Origin: Gammaproteobacteria bacterium
GTDB taxonomy: Bacteria; Pseudomonadota; Gammaproteobacteria; DSM-16500
Direction of reading: 5' to 3'
Assembly: GCA_021324335.1 (NCBI GenBank)
Contig: JAJPJH010000020.1
Coordinates: 22,547 to 86,546 of the forward strand
Length of the DNA stretch: 64,000 nt
The notes under the pieces are model-generated. The model worked only from the letters and a program-made list of their open reading frames with translations. It made no database searches and was not told the DNA's origin. Positions within the stretch are counted from its first letter, which is position 1. The number at the start of each line of letters is the position of its first letter. Position numbers and translations under genes: made by a program. Of the stretch, positions 35,481-43,952 are shown piece after piece.

Positions 35481-36857
35481 ATGGACAAAAGCTCGGATAT
35501 GGTAACGGAAGTAGACGAAGGTAGGGGCCTCGTTAAAACTTATTGGGCAAATATACGAGAGCGGGTTTCTAAAATCGAACCGACATTTGCAAGGCTTGTA
35601 GATGATTTAAATCCTGGCAAGAATTTTCCTTTATATCTTGCATATTATCCTTGGGGAGCATTGAAAGGAGATACGCAAAGTACGCTTTTACCCAAATTGA
35701 ATGAAACTTACTATCGATTATCTGATTATGGGGTCCCAAAAGATGTTTTTGAACATTTAGGCTACAGCATAAACAGTGCTCCACTTGCTATGTTGCTTGA
35801 TAAAAACCTTGAACTTTATATCGATTTGCGAGAAGAAAAAATTACGATCCCTAGGACAATTTATACTCCAGGTTCATTATTTCCACTTGCACTCATTTTG
35901 GGCCGAAACAATAAGCGTATTTATTCTACTAATAAAATATTGACATTGATTTCCGGTGTTCGGTCAACTTTTATGCTTCCAAATATAGGTTGTGCTACAA
36001 ATCATATAAATTTACAGCGGGATTTCAATATTCAAAAACCGCCGCCAAAGTCGTTATATGAACATTGGCATATTTTTAAAGATATTATTCAAAGTAACGT
36101 AGTTAATTGTTCTTGGCGATCTTGTCTAATGTATTTTTCAGAAAAATGGATACAGAGCCTTTCTGATAAAGCCTGGCACCATTTAAAGTTATACTTATAT
36201 GAGTCAGCATGGAATTATTTTGAATATCAAAAAAACACCTTTTTTTATGATTTTACTTTTTCTGTTATCCAAAAAAATCGTAATTTAAAACCAAATCCTT
36301 ATTTAGCAGATACGGCTAAACACCTATTTACCACTGCTTTAGGCATAGCGCCTGGCTATGCACCTGCGTTTGATAGCAACTCTCTGCCATTAGATGTTTT
36401 GCAAAAAGTTTTTATTGAATCATATGGTTTAAAGAAATATTTTCCCACACTTATGCAACCTGTCCATTTTAAATTTGAAAAAGATATTTTTCCCGTTTAT
36501 TATTCATTGCAAAATCCATCGACACATATTTTTTCACCAAAATCAAGAAAGATATCAAGTACCTTACATGAATTACGTGAACTTGAACATGTTACGCGAA
36601 TATTTATTGAAGAATTATTAAAAGAAAATAATCTATGTGCAGATACTGTTATTTATAAAGTTGCCAAACAAGTGGAGTTTAAATATTTTCATAATGAGCT
36701 TGATCGACATAATATTGTATGTCCATCAACTGAAATTACTAAATTCGATAAACGATTTGATGGTTGCACTCAAAAATATAAAGTTAAAAATTCAAAGTTT
36801 GCTAGCGATTCTCCTTTTATGAGGGGATGTATTGGTATTAAAACTAAAGGGAAGTAA
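35481..36857 (+). CDS. 458-residue hypothetical protein of the accessory region
   Basis: Not recognised. It is soluble and basic, rich in aromatic residues (YPWGALKGDT, HHLKLYLYESAWNYFEY), without signal peptide or membrane span. ATG 35481 follows AAGGA at 7 bp. It is the only plus-strand gene in the 30-40 kb accessory region and diverges from the oxygenase operon. Possibly an enzyme of the same pathway, but no active-site motif can be named. Confidence 0.65.
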   Translation: MDKSSDMVTEVDEGRGLVKTYWANIRERVSKIEPTFARLVDDLNPGKNFPLYLAYYPWGALKGDTQSTLLPKLNETYYRLSDYGVPKDVFEHLGYSINSAPLAMLLDKNLELYIDLREEKITIPRTIYTPGSLFPLALILGRNNKRIYSTNKILTLISGVRSTFMLPNIGCATNHINLQRDFNIQKPPPKSLYEHWHIFKDIIQSNVVNCSWRSCLMYFSEKWIQSLSDKAWHHLKLYLYESAWNYFEYQKNTFFYDFTFSVIQKNRNLKPNPYLADTAKHLFTTALGIAPGYAPAFDSNSLPLDVLQKVFIESYGLKKYFPTLMQPVHFKFEKDIFPVYYSLQNPSTHIFSPKSRKISSTLHELRELEHVTRIFIEELLKENNLCADTVIYKVAKQVEFKYFHNELDRHNIVCPSTEITKFDKRFDGCTQKYKVKNSKFASDSPFMRGCIGIKTKGK

Positions 36858-36886
36858 ATTTTTTGATAAAAGTATAACCAAATTTG

Positions 36887-38101
36887 TTAATAGGCCTTGA
36901 CTGTTTTTCCAACATATCTGCATCCCATTAAGCATGTCATTCCTATCACTCCACATAAATACCAAATCATCTGGCCGCCCCATACCTTATAGGCCCATGT
37001 TCCGCCAGTCGGCGCTACTACTCTACTGCAAGCATAAATCATTCTATAAAATCCTACACTATGCCCTTTTTTTGGACCATATTGATAACACATCAACTGG
37101 GCTGCTGAAAAAAATAATATTTCTCCTATTGTATAAACCATACAACTCAATACTGCTATTGCAAAAGTAAATGGGAAACTTAATAGAGAAAATCCTAATC
37201 CGAGTAAAAGAGCACCAGATCCAACCAATAGCAATTTATTATATTTACTGAAATAACTTCCTATTGGTACTTGAAATAAGACAATGAGAAAAGCATTTAA
37301 TGCAAATAAAATGCTGACTCCTTTAATTCCCCATTCTGGGAACATATTTTGGATATAAAATGAATAAGTTGTACTCATTTGAAAAATCATTAAGCCAACT
37401 AGAAAAACACATCCTAGTACCATCCAAAATATTTTTTTATTTGCTTGTACATTGTCTGAGTCCGATAGGTTGATTTGATTTTCTTTTTCAAAAGAAGAAC
37501 CTAGTGCATTTTTCTTTATTAATGAGGAATAGATCATTAATAGAAATAGAATAACTGCTGTTACGGAGAATACATATTGAAATCCATGGCTAAGTAAAGA
37601 GCTCATAATGAAAGAAGAAATTCCTAAACCTAAATTGGAAACGACTCCTAATAAATTAAGGGCTTTTAATTTGATTTCCTCATGGTGGCATTGCTCCAAA
37701 ACCCATAAATGATTTGCTGTCAGGAACCCATAAAATGCCATCCCCATCATAAACAAATTTATCATTAATAATGAAATAAATTTTAATTTTATTAGCGCTA
37801 AAGTAGTCAAGATTTGAAACAAAAGACTACTTATTAATACAGTTTTCGGAGATAGTCGATCAGATAGCTTTCCTCCAAGAAATCCACCTAGAATCGTACC
37901 CAATCCATAGCAAGACATAATCATGCCTGCTACCGTAATATCGAAGTGTAATACACTAACAAAATAAATTGGTATAAAGGAATAAGCACTATAAAAAATT
38001 GATTCAATAAAATTAATAAAAATTCCCTGCCAACAAGTTCTTGGTAATCCTGCATAACTAGTAGTATAATTTCTAATCGCTAGAGACAAAGATAATGTCA
38101 T
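36887..38101 (-). CDS. MFS transporter (drug/metabolite type)
   Basis: A 404-residue 12-helix facilitator. Motif A appears as GGKLSDRLSPKTVL after helix 2 and its relic after helix 8. It lies 31 bp downstream of the borosin-type methyltransferase gene on the same strand, so co-transcription is likely and export of the methylated product is a natural hypothesis. Part of this gene (37203-37238) is duplicated at 31357-31392. Confidence 0.82.
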   Translation of the reverse strand: MTLSLSLAIRNYTTSYAGLPRTCWQGIFINFIESIFYSAYSFIPIYFVSVLHFDITVAGMIMSCYGLGTILGGFLGGKLSDRLSPKTVLISSLLFQILTTLALIKLKFISLLMINLFMMGMAFYGFLTANHLWVLEQCHHEEIKLKALNLLGVVSNLGLGISSFIMSSLLSHGFQYVFSVTAVILFLLMIYSSLIKKNALGSSFEKENQINLSDSDNVQANKKIFWMVLGCVFLVGLMIFQMSTTYSFYIQNMFPEWGIKGVSILFALNAFLIVLFQVPIGSYFSKYNKLLLVGSGALLLGLGFSLLSFPFTFAIAVLSCMVYTIGEILFFSAAQLMCYQYGPKKGHSVGFYRMIYACSRVVAPTGGTWAYKVWGGQMIWYLCGVIGMTCLMGCRYVGKTVKAY

Positions 38102-38132
38102 ATTGTCATCCTTAATTATTAATAGCGTGCTT

Positions 38133-38939
38133 TTATTGTAACTCAGTAGATTTAATGCCTAACGTAATCAACATCGCTTCATCACAAGGTACTTTACATA
38201 GAGGCGGTACGTAAAGAGTAGAAATTCGTGAGAAAGGTGCTTCAGGTAATTCTGTTAATCGCAATGTATCAATGCGAGGTTCAAGATGGGGGTATTGTGC
38301 TGCTTCATATAGGATTACTTGGTGATCCACATGATAATATTGTATTAAATGATTAAGCAGCAATTTTGCTCCTTTCGAATTGTCATGTGATCTAACATGA
38401 CCTAATACCCCAATACTCCCAACTTGCCATAAAATTAAATGGCTACTAGGATCAATCCGGCGTTGGCGGACTAATAAATCTGTTGCTTCAAAAGATTGAC
38501 AGCCATGAGAAGCAGGGTCAATGCATAAATCAGCAAAAAGACAATCTTCTGCAGAAATGCTTGGTAAAATTTTAGCATAATAACCTTCTTTTTTAGCTTG
38601 GATCACTGCTTCAAGTGCTGGTTGGGCAAATATAGCAGGATGCCCATAAAGTACAACACAGAGATGTATATTTCTCCGCAATGTTTCTAAAATGAAGTTA
38701 GTGATAGCACGATAGCAATGCAAGCGTAATGGATATTTAGTATAAAGAAAATCTAAAGACTCTGCGTGAGGATTTTGCTTTTGAATCCATTCTTTCATAG
38801 CAGGATTATTTACTAGATAAAGCACTTTATCTGCATGTTCAATATAAATTCTAGTCTCAGTGGTAATATGCGATACAAATTTAATACCAGAACCAACTAC
38901 AACTAGTGATGTATCTTTCCTGTTAAGGTTACTTTCCAA
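38133..38939 (-). CDS. TP-methylase like borosin peptide backbone N-methyltransferases
   Basis: A 268-residue tetrapyrrole-methylase-fold protein. The sequence fits the borosin enzymes OphMA (fungal) and SonM (Shewanella): SLVVVGSG, YIEHADKV, LYGHPAIFAQP, ISAEDCLFADLCIDP, CQSFEATDLLV and SHLILWQVG. Active-site residues named for OphMA (Y66, R72, Y76, Y98) are present here at the same numbers when translation starts at TTG 38939. Unlike OphMA it has no C-terminal precursor extension, so it would be a split enzyme; no precursor gene was found nearby. No Shine-Dalgarno precedes the TTG. It could still modify another substrate. Confidence 0.78.
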   Translation of the reverse strand: MESNLNRKDTSLVVVGSGIKFVSHITTETRIYIEHADKVLYLVNNPAMKEWIQKQNPHAESLDFLYTKYPLRLHCYRAITNFILETLRRNIHLCVVLYGHPAIFAQPALEAVIQAKKEGYYAKILPSISAEDCLFADLCIDPASHGCQSFEATDLLVRQRRIDPSSHLILWQVGSIGVLGHVRSHDNSKGAKLLLNHLIQYYHVDHQVILYEAAQYPHLEPRIDTLRLTELPEAPFSRISTLYVPPLCKVPCDEAMLITLGIKSTELQ

Positions 38940-38990
38940 TTTACAAAGGCCAGCATTTGGCAGGGTAAATCTTTCTAGCCAAATAAAACC

Positions 38991-39869
38991 TCATTTCACA
39001 CCCTTCTCCACAAACTGAATAATTGCCCCCGCCACATCCACACCCGTCGTCTTTTCAATCCCCTCCAACCCCGGCGACGCATTCACTTCCATAATCAACG
39101 GCCCCCGGTGCGAACGAACAATATCAATCCCCGCCACATTCAACCCAATAATATGCGCCGCTCGAATGGCCATCGTTCTTTCTTCTTCCGTAATTTCAAC
39201 AGGCGTTGCAATCCCACCACGATGTAAATTAGAGCGAAATTCTTCCGGCGACTCCGCTTGCCTTTTCATCGCAGCCACCACCTTACCACCCACCACAAAG
39301 CAACGAATGTCCGCCCCGCCTGCTTCTTTAATATATTCCTGTACCATGATATTCACTTTAAGCCCAAAAAAAGCTTCTAGTACACTACGCGCCGCCTTCG
39401 AGGTTTCCACCAGAATCACGCCTATTCCTTGTGTTCCCTCCAAAAACTTAATAACCAACGGTGGGCCGCCCACCATCTTAATTAAATCCTGAATTTCATC
39501 TAACGAATGCGCAAAGCCGGTAATCGGTAAGCCAATTCCTTTTTTCGATAATAATTGCAGCGAACGTAATTTATCTCGGCCACGGGTAATGGCAACGGAA
39601 TCGTTCACGCAAAATACACCCATCATCTCCAACTGCCTGACGACAGCAGCGCCATAGAAAGTAATGGAAGCGCCGATGCGGGGAATGACCGCATCGTACG
39701 TATCAAGCGGTGCTCCTTTGAAATGAATCGTCGGTTGGGCGGAAGTAATATTCATATAGCAGCGAAGGGTATCAATCACCTCCGCTTGATGGCCGCGGGC
39801 GCGGGCTGCTTCTACTAAACGGCTAGTGGAATAAAGGTTACTTTTTCTTGATAAAATACCAATTTTCAT
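38991..39869 (-). CDS. rimK: RimK-family ATP-grasp ligase
   Basis: A 292-residue ATP-grasp enzyme of RimK length. Seen: [35 protein letters not shown], the grasp motif [20 protein letters not shown] and [14 protein letters not shown]. RimK adds glutamates to the C-terminus of ribosomal protein S6. Its start overlaps the protease gene by 4 bp. Its TGA stop is in frame with the following methyltransferase frame. Confidence 0.93.
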   Translation of the reverse strand: MKIGILSRKSNLYSTSRLVEAARARGHQAEVIDTLRCYMNITSAQPTIHFKGAPLDTYDAVIPRIGASITFYGAAVVRQLEMMGVFCVNDSVAITRGRDKLRSLQLLSKKGIGLPITGFAHSLDEIQDLIKMVGGPPLVIKFLEGTQGIGVILVETSKAARSVLEAFFGLKVNIMVQEYIKEAGGADIRCFVVGGKVVAAMKRQAESPEEFRSNLHRGGIATPVEITEEERTMAIRAAHIIGLNVAGIDIVRSHRGPLIMEVNASPGLEGIEKTTGVDVAGAIIQFVEKGVK

Positions 39870-40342
39870 TTTTTACGAACCCTGGTTGTTATAAATGAGC
39901 GAGCTGGATTAATAATGAAGTGCTTACGTATCGCACTTCGGCCTAATAACATGCGAAAAAGCATGGTTTCCCGTTCGGTGAGAGTAATCTCAATTGACCA
40001 AGTTTGTCCAGCAATAGTAATAGGGGTTTGAATAACATAGCGTTCTTCTGCATGCCCACCGGAATCTGTGACGAGTCGTCTGTCTACAATATCAGCAATA
40101 CACTGAACGGTTAACTCCGTATTGTGTTGTAAGGGGTGGATCTCAAATGAAATTTTATTCCGGCCATTTTCAACAAATGGCTGCAAGGAAAAGGCATGTA
40201 AAGCAGAGGTCCTAGCGCCCGTATCGATTTTGGCTTTTATTTTATCAATTCCTAAGCCAGGCAAGCTTACCCATTCACGCCAGCCAATGACGGGATATTT
40301 TTTAATAGTCTTGATTAATTTGATATTTTTTTCGAGTGCCAT
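39866..40342 (-). CDS. RimB/retropepsin-like aspartic protease (COG4067 family)
   Basis: A 158-residue protein with the retropepsin-like motif [14 protein letters not shown] (D40-T41-G42) and C-terminal [15 protein letters not shown]. The family has been annotated as ATP-dependent zinc protease, but the fold is aspartic-protease-like; RimB of this family processes the RimK product in some bacteria. The 4-bp overlap with rimK supports coupled function. Confidence 0.85.
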   Translation of the reverse strand: MALEKNIKLIKTIKKYPVIGWREWVSLPGLGIDKIKAKIDTGARTSALHAFSLQPFVENGRNKISFEIHPLQHNTELTVQCIADIVDRRLVTDSGGHAEERYVIQTPITIAGQTWSIEITLTERETMLFRMLLGRSAIRKHFIINPARSFITTRVRKK

Positions 40343-40362
40343 TTAGTCATTATAACCCAATT

Positions 40363-40746
40363 TTATTTAGCCTGGAGTTTAACGAAACGGCAAAGGAAAA
40401 AGAACCCCATTAGCATGCCCAGGAAAGGAAATGTCCACAATAAAAAGGTAGTCGAGTGAAAGCGCGGTCGTAAGAGGATAAATTCGCCATAACGTTGCAC
40501 AAGGTATTCTTTAATTTCCTCGTCCGATTTTTTATCTATTATCATTTGTTGCACTTTCTCACGTAAGTCTTTGGCAAGCGGCGCATTGGAATCAGCAATG
40601 TTTTGATTTTGACAGACCACACAGCGAATTTCTTTCGTCAGATTAGCCAGACGTTTTTCAGCCGTATCGTCTATGGCGTAGGCAGAAATCACTATCCCCA
40701 GCAGGAGAAAGATAAGGACTAATAATTGTTTACCCATATTTCGCAT
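40363..40746 (-). CDS. ccmH: Cytochrome c maturation protein CcmH (short form)
   Basis: A 127-residue protein with an N-terminal signal/anchor (LLVLIFLLLGIVISAYA), the heme-ligation thiol motif RCVVCQNQ (C42, C45) and a C-terminal membrane helix. Together with CcmG it keeps apocytochrome cysteines reduced for CcmF. Short form without the CcmI-type TPR domain. It overlaps the end of ccmG by 17 bp. Confidence 0.93.
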   Translation of the reverse strand: MRNMGKQLLVLIFLLLGIVISAYAIDDTAEKRLANLTKEIRCVVCQNQNIADSNAPLAKDLREKVQQMIIDKKSDEEIKEYLVQRYGEFILLRPRFHSTTFLLWTFPFLGMLMGFFFLCRFVKLQAK

Positions 40747-41284
40747 CCTGATACTGCTGTATCAATGGATACAACGTATTGTCCCACGCTTTCTGATCAA
40801 TTGCTCCAATATAACGATAAACAATTTTCCCTTCCGCATTAATCACAAATGTTTCTGGTGTACCATAGACGCCAAAATCAATCGCCACATCTCCATTTTT
40901 ATCATCACCTAATAACACATAAGGATTACCCGATTTTTCCAGCCATTGTTTCACATCGGCAGGATCGTCTTTATAAGCAATTCCATAAATAGGGACATGA
41001 TATTGTCGACTAATTTTCATTAGCATAGGATGCTCCATGCCACAAGCAGAGCACCACGTTGCCCACACATTTAGTAAACTCACGTGTCCTCGTAGATCAT
41101 TTTGAGTGAATGTTTTCATAGGGGGTGTAAGGGTAGAAAGCTGAAAATGGGGAACGGGTTCCCCAATAAGAGCTGAAGGTAATTCATTGGGAGTGGAGTA
41201 AAAGAGTTCGCGCCAGAGTAGCAGAAGTAAGATGAATAAAATCAGAAATGGAATCGCAGATTTTAATTTTTGGGACAGAGGCAT
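40730..41284 (-). CDS. ccmG: Thiol:disulfide interchange protein CcmG/DsbE
   Basis: A 184-residue membrane-anchored periplasmic thioredoxin. One N-terminal helix (residues 11-23), then the active site NVWATWCSACGMEHP (C77/C80) and the family loop YGTPETFVI. It reduces apocytochrome c or CcmH during maturation. It is separated from ccmF by the Sel1-repeat gene on the opposite strand, so it needs its own promoter in the 121-bp divergent gap 41285-41405. Confidence 0.93.
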   Translation of the reverse strand: MPLSQKLKSAIPFLILFILLLLLWRELFYSTPNELPSALIGEPVPHFQLSTLTPPMKTFTQNDLRGHVSLLNVWATWCSACGMEHPMLMKISRQYHVPIYGIAYKDDPADVKQWLEKSGNPYVLLGDDKNGDVAIDFGVYGTPETFVINAEGKIVYRYIGAIDQKAWDNTLYPLIQQYQDAKYG

Positions 41285-41405
41285 GGGTCATTTTTTCCAT
41301 TTATTTTTCCTAAGCTAAGTGGATTCTAAACAGAAACAAGGTGTTGTGCAAATGAAAGGTCTTGAGTAGCATAACTACAAAATTAACCAACATGTTGGGA
41401 GCTAA

Positions 41406-43952
41406 ATGAAATTACCGATATCTCATCATAATGGCCCGCTAGAGAGGGCTGAAACCCTCTATGCGAATGCTCTCAATGATTTAATGAAAAGTGATTACAA
41501 GCGTTTCATACAACGAATAGATTTAGTAGCCAGCGTAGCGCCGAGAATTTATTCAGACTATACCAAAAAGCTTTTAGCAAAATTAGTGACAGGTTCACCA
41601 AGAGGTATCAAAGAATATTATTTTGATCCAGAACAGCTAGCTTGTTTTTTACAAACCATATTGGAAACAACGCTCACGCTGCGAAAGAGGCACTATAGTC
41701 ATGAACTCTATTTTATCTTAGGCGAATTTATCTTTACTAATCCAGAATTAATACAAGAGCCAGAAGAATGTTATCAGGGTTATTATCCTTATGTGCTTGC
41801 TAGGCTTTTCTTAACATTGGCAGATCGTTATCCGGGTGCAAAGACATTACGTGCTTATTGTGACAAGAAATTATTTGAAAAATCATTGTGGGATTTAACC
41901 CCTTCTCATGATAAAGGGATTCTACCAGAAAAATACTTAGAAGCACCCTTGATTTATCTAGCGGAATGCCATGCTAACCTTCTAGATCCAGAGCAATATT
42001 TTTTAAATAGTATGAGGTTTATTAATCAAGTTCTTGAAGTCATATGTGGTGATGGGTTTTGTCCTGCTATTCGTTATGCTTTGGATAAAATGAATGCGGA
42101 ATATTATGCTCAATTAGGGGCGATATGCGAGCGGAATGGAAAAAATACGAAGGCATTTAATTATTATAGTCATGCTCATCGGATGGATGATACTAATTTA
42201 GCAGTGATATGGTGGCTTGCATCCTCTTGTTATGAAGCAGGCTTGATGTGGGATGCGATGTCTTTTTTTAGATTACTCATTCTAAAAGACGATGCGCATT
42301 ATCTTAAGTGTTTAGAAGCGTTGGTAATTCAAAACCCTGATTTACACCTTCTCCAGAGAGATTTAGGCGAACATTATTATAAAAAAGCCGCGTATGAGTG
42401 TGCTGTTTTTTGGTACAAGAGGGCAGCTAAACACGGCGATAGCAAATCGTGTAAAAAGCTTGGGCTTTTATATTATCGCGGACAGGGTGTAGAGAAAAAA
42501 ATCTACAAGGGATTGGATTTATTATTTCAAGGTGGATCAGAGAATTGGCGTGAGATTGTAGCAGAGATAAAATCATATTCAGATGCTAACATGAATTTAG
42601 CGATTGCCAATGCGTATGGATGGTCTCGAGAAGCAGGATCACTTAATTTAGCAATCGAATGGTTTAAAAGAGCTATTATCACCGCTGCTAAATCTCCCGC
42701 CTTGCTTGGACGGTGTCAGCGTGACTTTAAACACTATTTAATTCGATTACATGAAGAATATAAGTTGCGCAATGACGTCACAGCATTCATTAAATTATTT
42801 AAAAACCCATTTGTTGTTTCTTACATGAGCATGGAGATTAAAGCATATTGGAGTAATCATCCTTGGTTTAAAATTATATACTCCCCCTATCAAACATTCC
42901 GTACGCGATATGCTATTCAGGATTTATTAGAAGACATAGAAAAATGGAAAATAGAGCGCGCTTTTCCCAAGTGTAATTTATTAATGGGGGAGCCGATGAC
43001 TTATGAAGAGGCGATAGAATCTGAAATAACAAATTTGGTAGAACAACAATCATTTCAAGATTACCCACGTATTATATTGACATTATTGGAAAATCCAGCA
43101 ATTAGAATAATGACTAGCAAAACTGTCCAAGCACAGTTATTAGAATGGTGCACCTTTCAATCTCACATTGCAGCGGAGGTTAAGGCTGAATTTTTTAAAG
43201 ATGGCGAAATACGTAAACATTTAAGTGTAACGGCCAAGAGATTTCTTTATCAAAATGATGAAATTCGTGTTGCTGCTGCCATTCCACCTCTTGAACAAGC
43301 ACGACTACTGCTTGAGTCACAGTGTGATCCTGCTTTTTTTGAATGGGTAAAAACTCACTTTTTGGGAGGAGTAATTTATCTAATGGAATTAGACAAAACG
43401 GCTGCTGCTTTACTACTTCTCTCGCGATATCAACAAATTATTATTGACACAAATAAAATGCCATTGGTTCCAGTGCCGGTAACAATGAGTAATTTAAAGC
43501 GAATAGGATTTTTTTCATCTGATCATCAGAGACGTCAGGCTAAAGCATTGCATCAACAAATAAATAATGATTTATTTAAATTTAAAAAAGAAAAAGTGGA
43601 AAATTGGGTTAGTATGCGCCTGAAAGATATCAAACAAGAATTGGAGGATATTCAATCGGGTGTTAACAAAAGATTCTCGTATGAGAAAACAAAATTAAAA
43701 TATAAAGAATTAAAAAAGGTTGCAATAAAATTAAAAAGTATCAATAAAATTGAATCCTTACAAGCTCTGCTAGAGGAGATGTCAAGAAATGCAGCAATGG
43801 TAAGATTTCGAGGGAAAGGTCTTAAAAAATGGATGATGGCTACATTCAGTATAAAAACACAAACCAGCTATGACTTGAAAGAATTAAAAGAGTTAGTTTG
43901 GGATAATCAATCAGCTGAATCAATCAGGTCGACGCCGTACAATCGTTACTAG
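41406..43952 (+). CDS. 848-residue Sel1/TPR-repeat protein inside the ccm region
   Basis: A large soluble protein, helical throughout. TPR-like hairpins occur at about 240-310 (AQLGAICERNGKNTKAFNYYSHA). A clear Sel1 unit lies near residues 335-375 (AVFWYKRAAKHGDSKSCKKL, then YYRGQGVEKKIYKG). Coiled coil follows near 720-780. No signal peptide is seen. Its 3' end overlaps that of ccmF by 33 bp, tail to tail. Sel1 proteins in Legionella and Coxiella often act at the host interface; a role here is inferred only. Confidence 0.7.
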   Translation: MKLPISHHNGPLERAETLYANALNDLMKSDYKRFIQRIDLVASVAPRIYSDYTKKLLAKLVTGSPRGIKEYYFDPEQLACFLQTILETTLTLRKRHYSHELYFILGEFIFTNPELIQEPEECYQGYYPYVLARLFLTLADRYPGAKTLRAYCDKKLFEKSLWDLTPSHDKGILPEKYLEAPLIYLAECHANLLDPEQYFLNSMRFINQVLEVICGDGFCPAIRYALDKMNAEYYAQLGAICERNGKNTKAFNYYSHAHRMDDTNLAVIWWLASSCYEAGLMWDAMSFFRLLILKDDAHYLKCLEALVIQNPDLHLLQRDLGEHYYKKAAYECAVFWYKRAAKHGDSKSCKKLGLLYYRGQGVEKKIYKGLDLLFQGGSENWREIVAEIKSYSDANMNLAIANAYGWSREAGSLNLAIEWFKRAIITAAKSPALLGRCQRDFKHYLIRLHEEYKLRNDVTAFIKLFKNPFVVSYMSMEIKAYWSNHPWFKIIYSPYQTFRTRYAIQDLLEDIEKWKIERAFPKCNLLMGEPMTYEEAIESEITNLVEQQSFQDYPRIILTLLENPAIRIMTSKTVQAQLLEWCTFQSHIAAEVKAEFFKDGEIRKHLSVTAKRFLYQNDEIRVAAAIPPLEQARLLLESQCDPAFFEWVKTHFLGGVIYLMELDKTAAALLLLSRYQQIIIDTNKMPLVPVPVTMSNLKRIGFFSSDHQRRQAKALHQQINNDLFKFKKEKVENWVSMRLKDIKQELEDIQSGVNKRFSYEKTKLKYKELKKVAIKLKSINKIESLQALLEEMSRNAAMVRFRGKGLKKWMMATFSIKTQTSYDLKELKELVWDNQSAESIRSTPYNRY

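Noticed and set aside
38941..38996. The 17-codon ORF after rimK as a precursor peptide
   Set aside because: Too short to contain a binding domain, and its sequence ([17 protein letters not shown]) has no borosin-core features; kept only as a possible translational relay.
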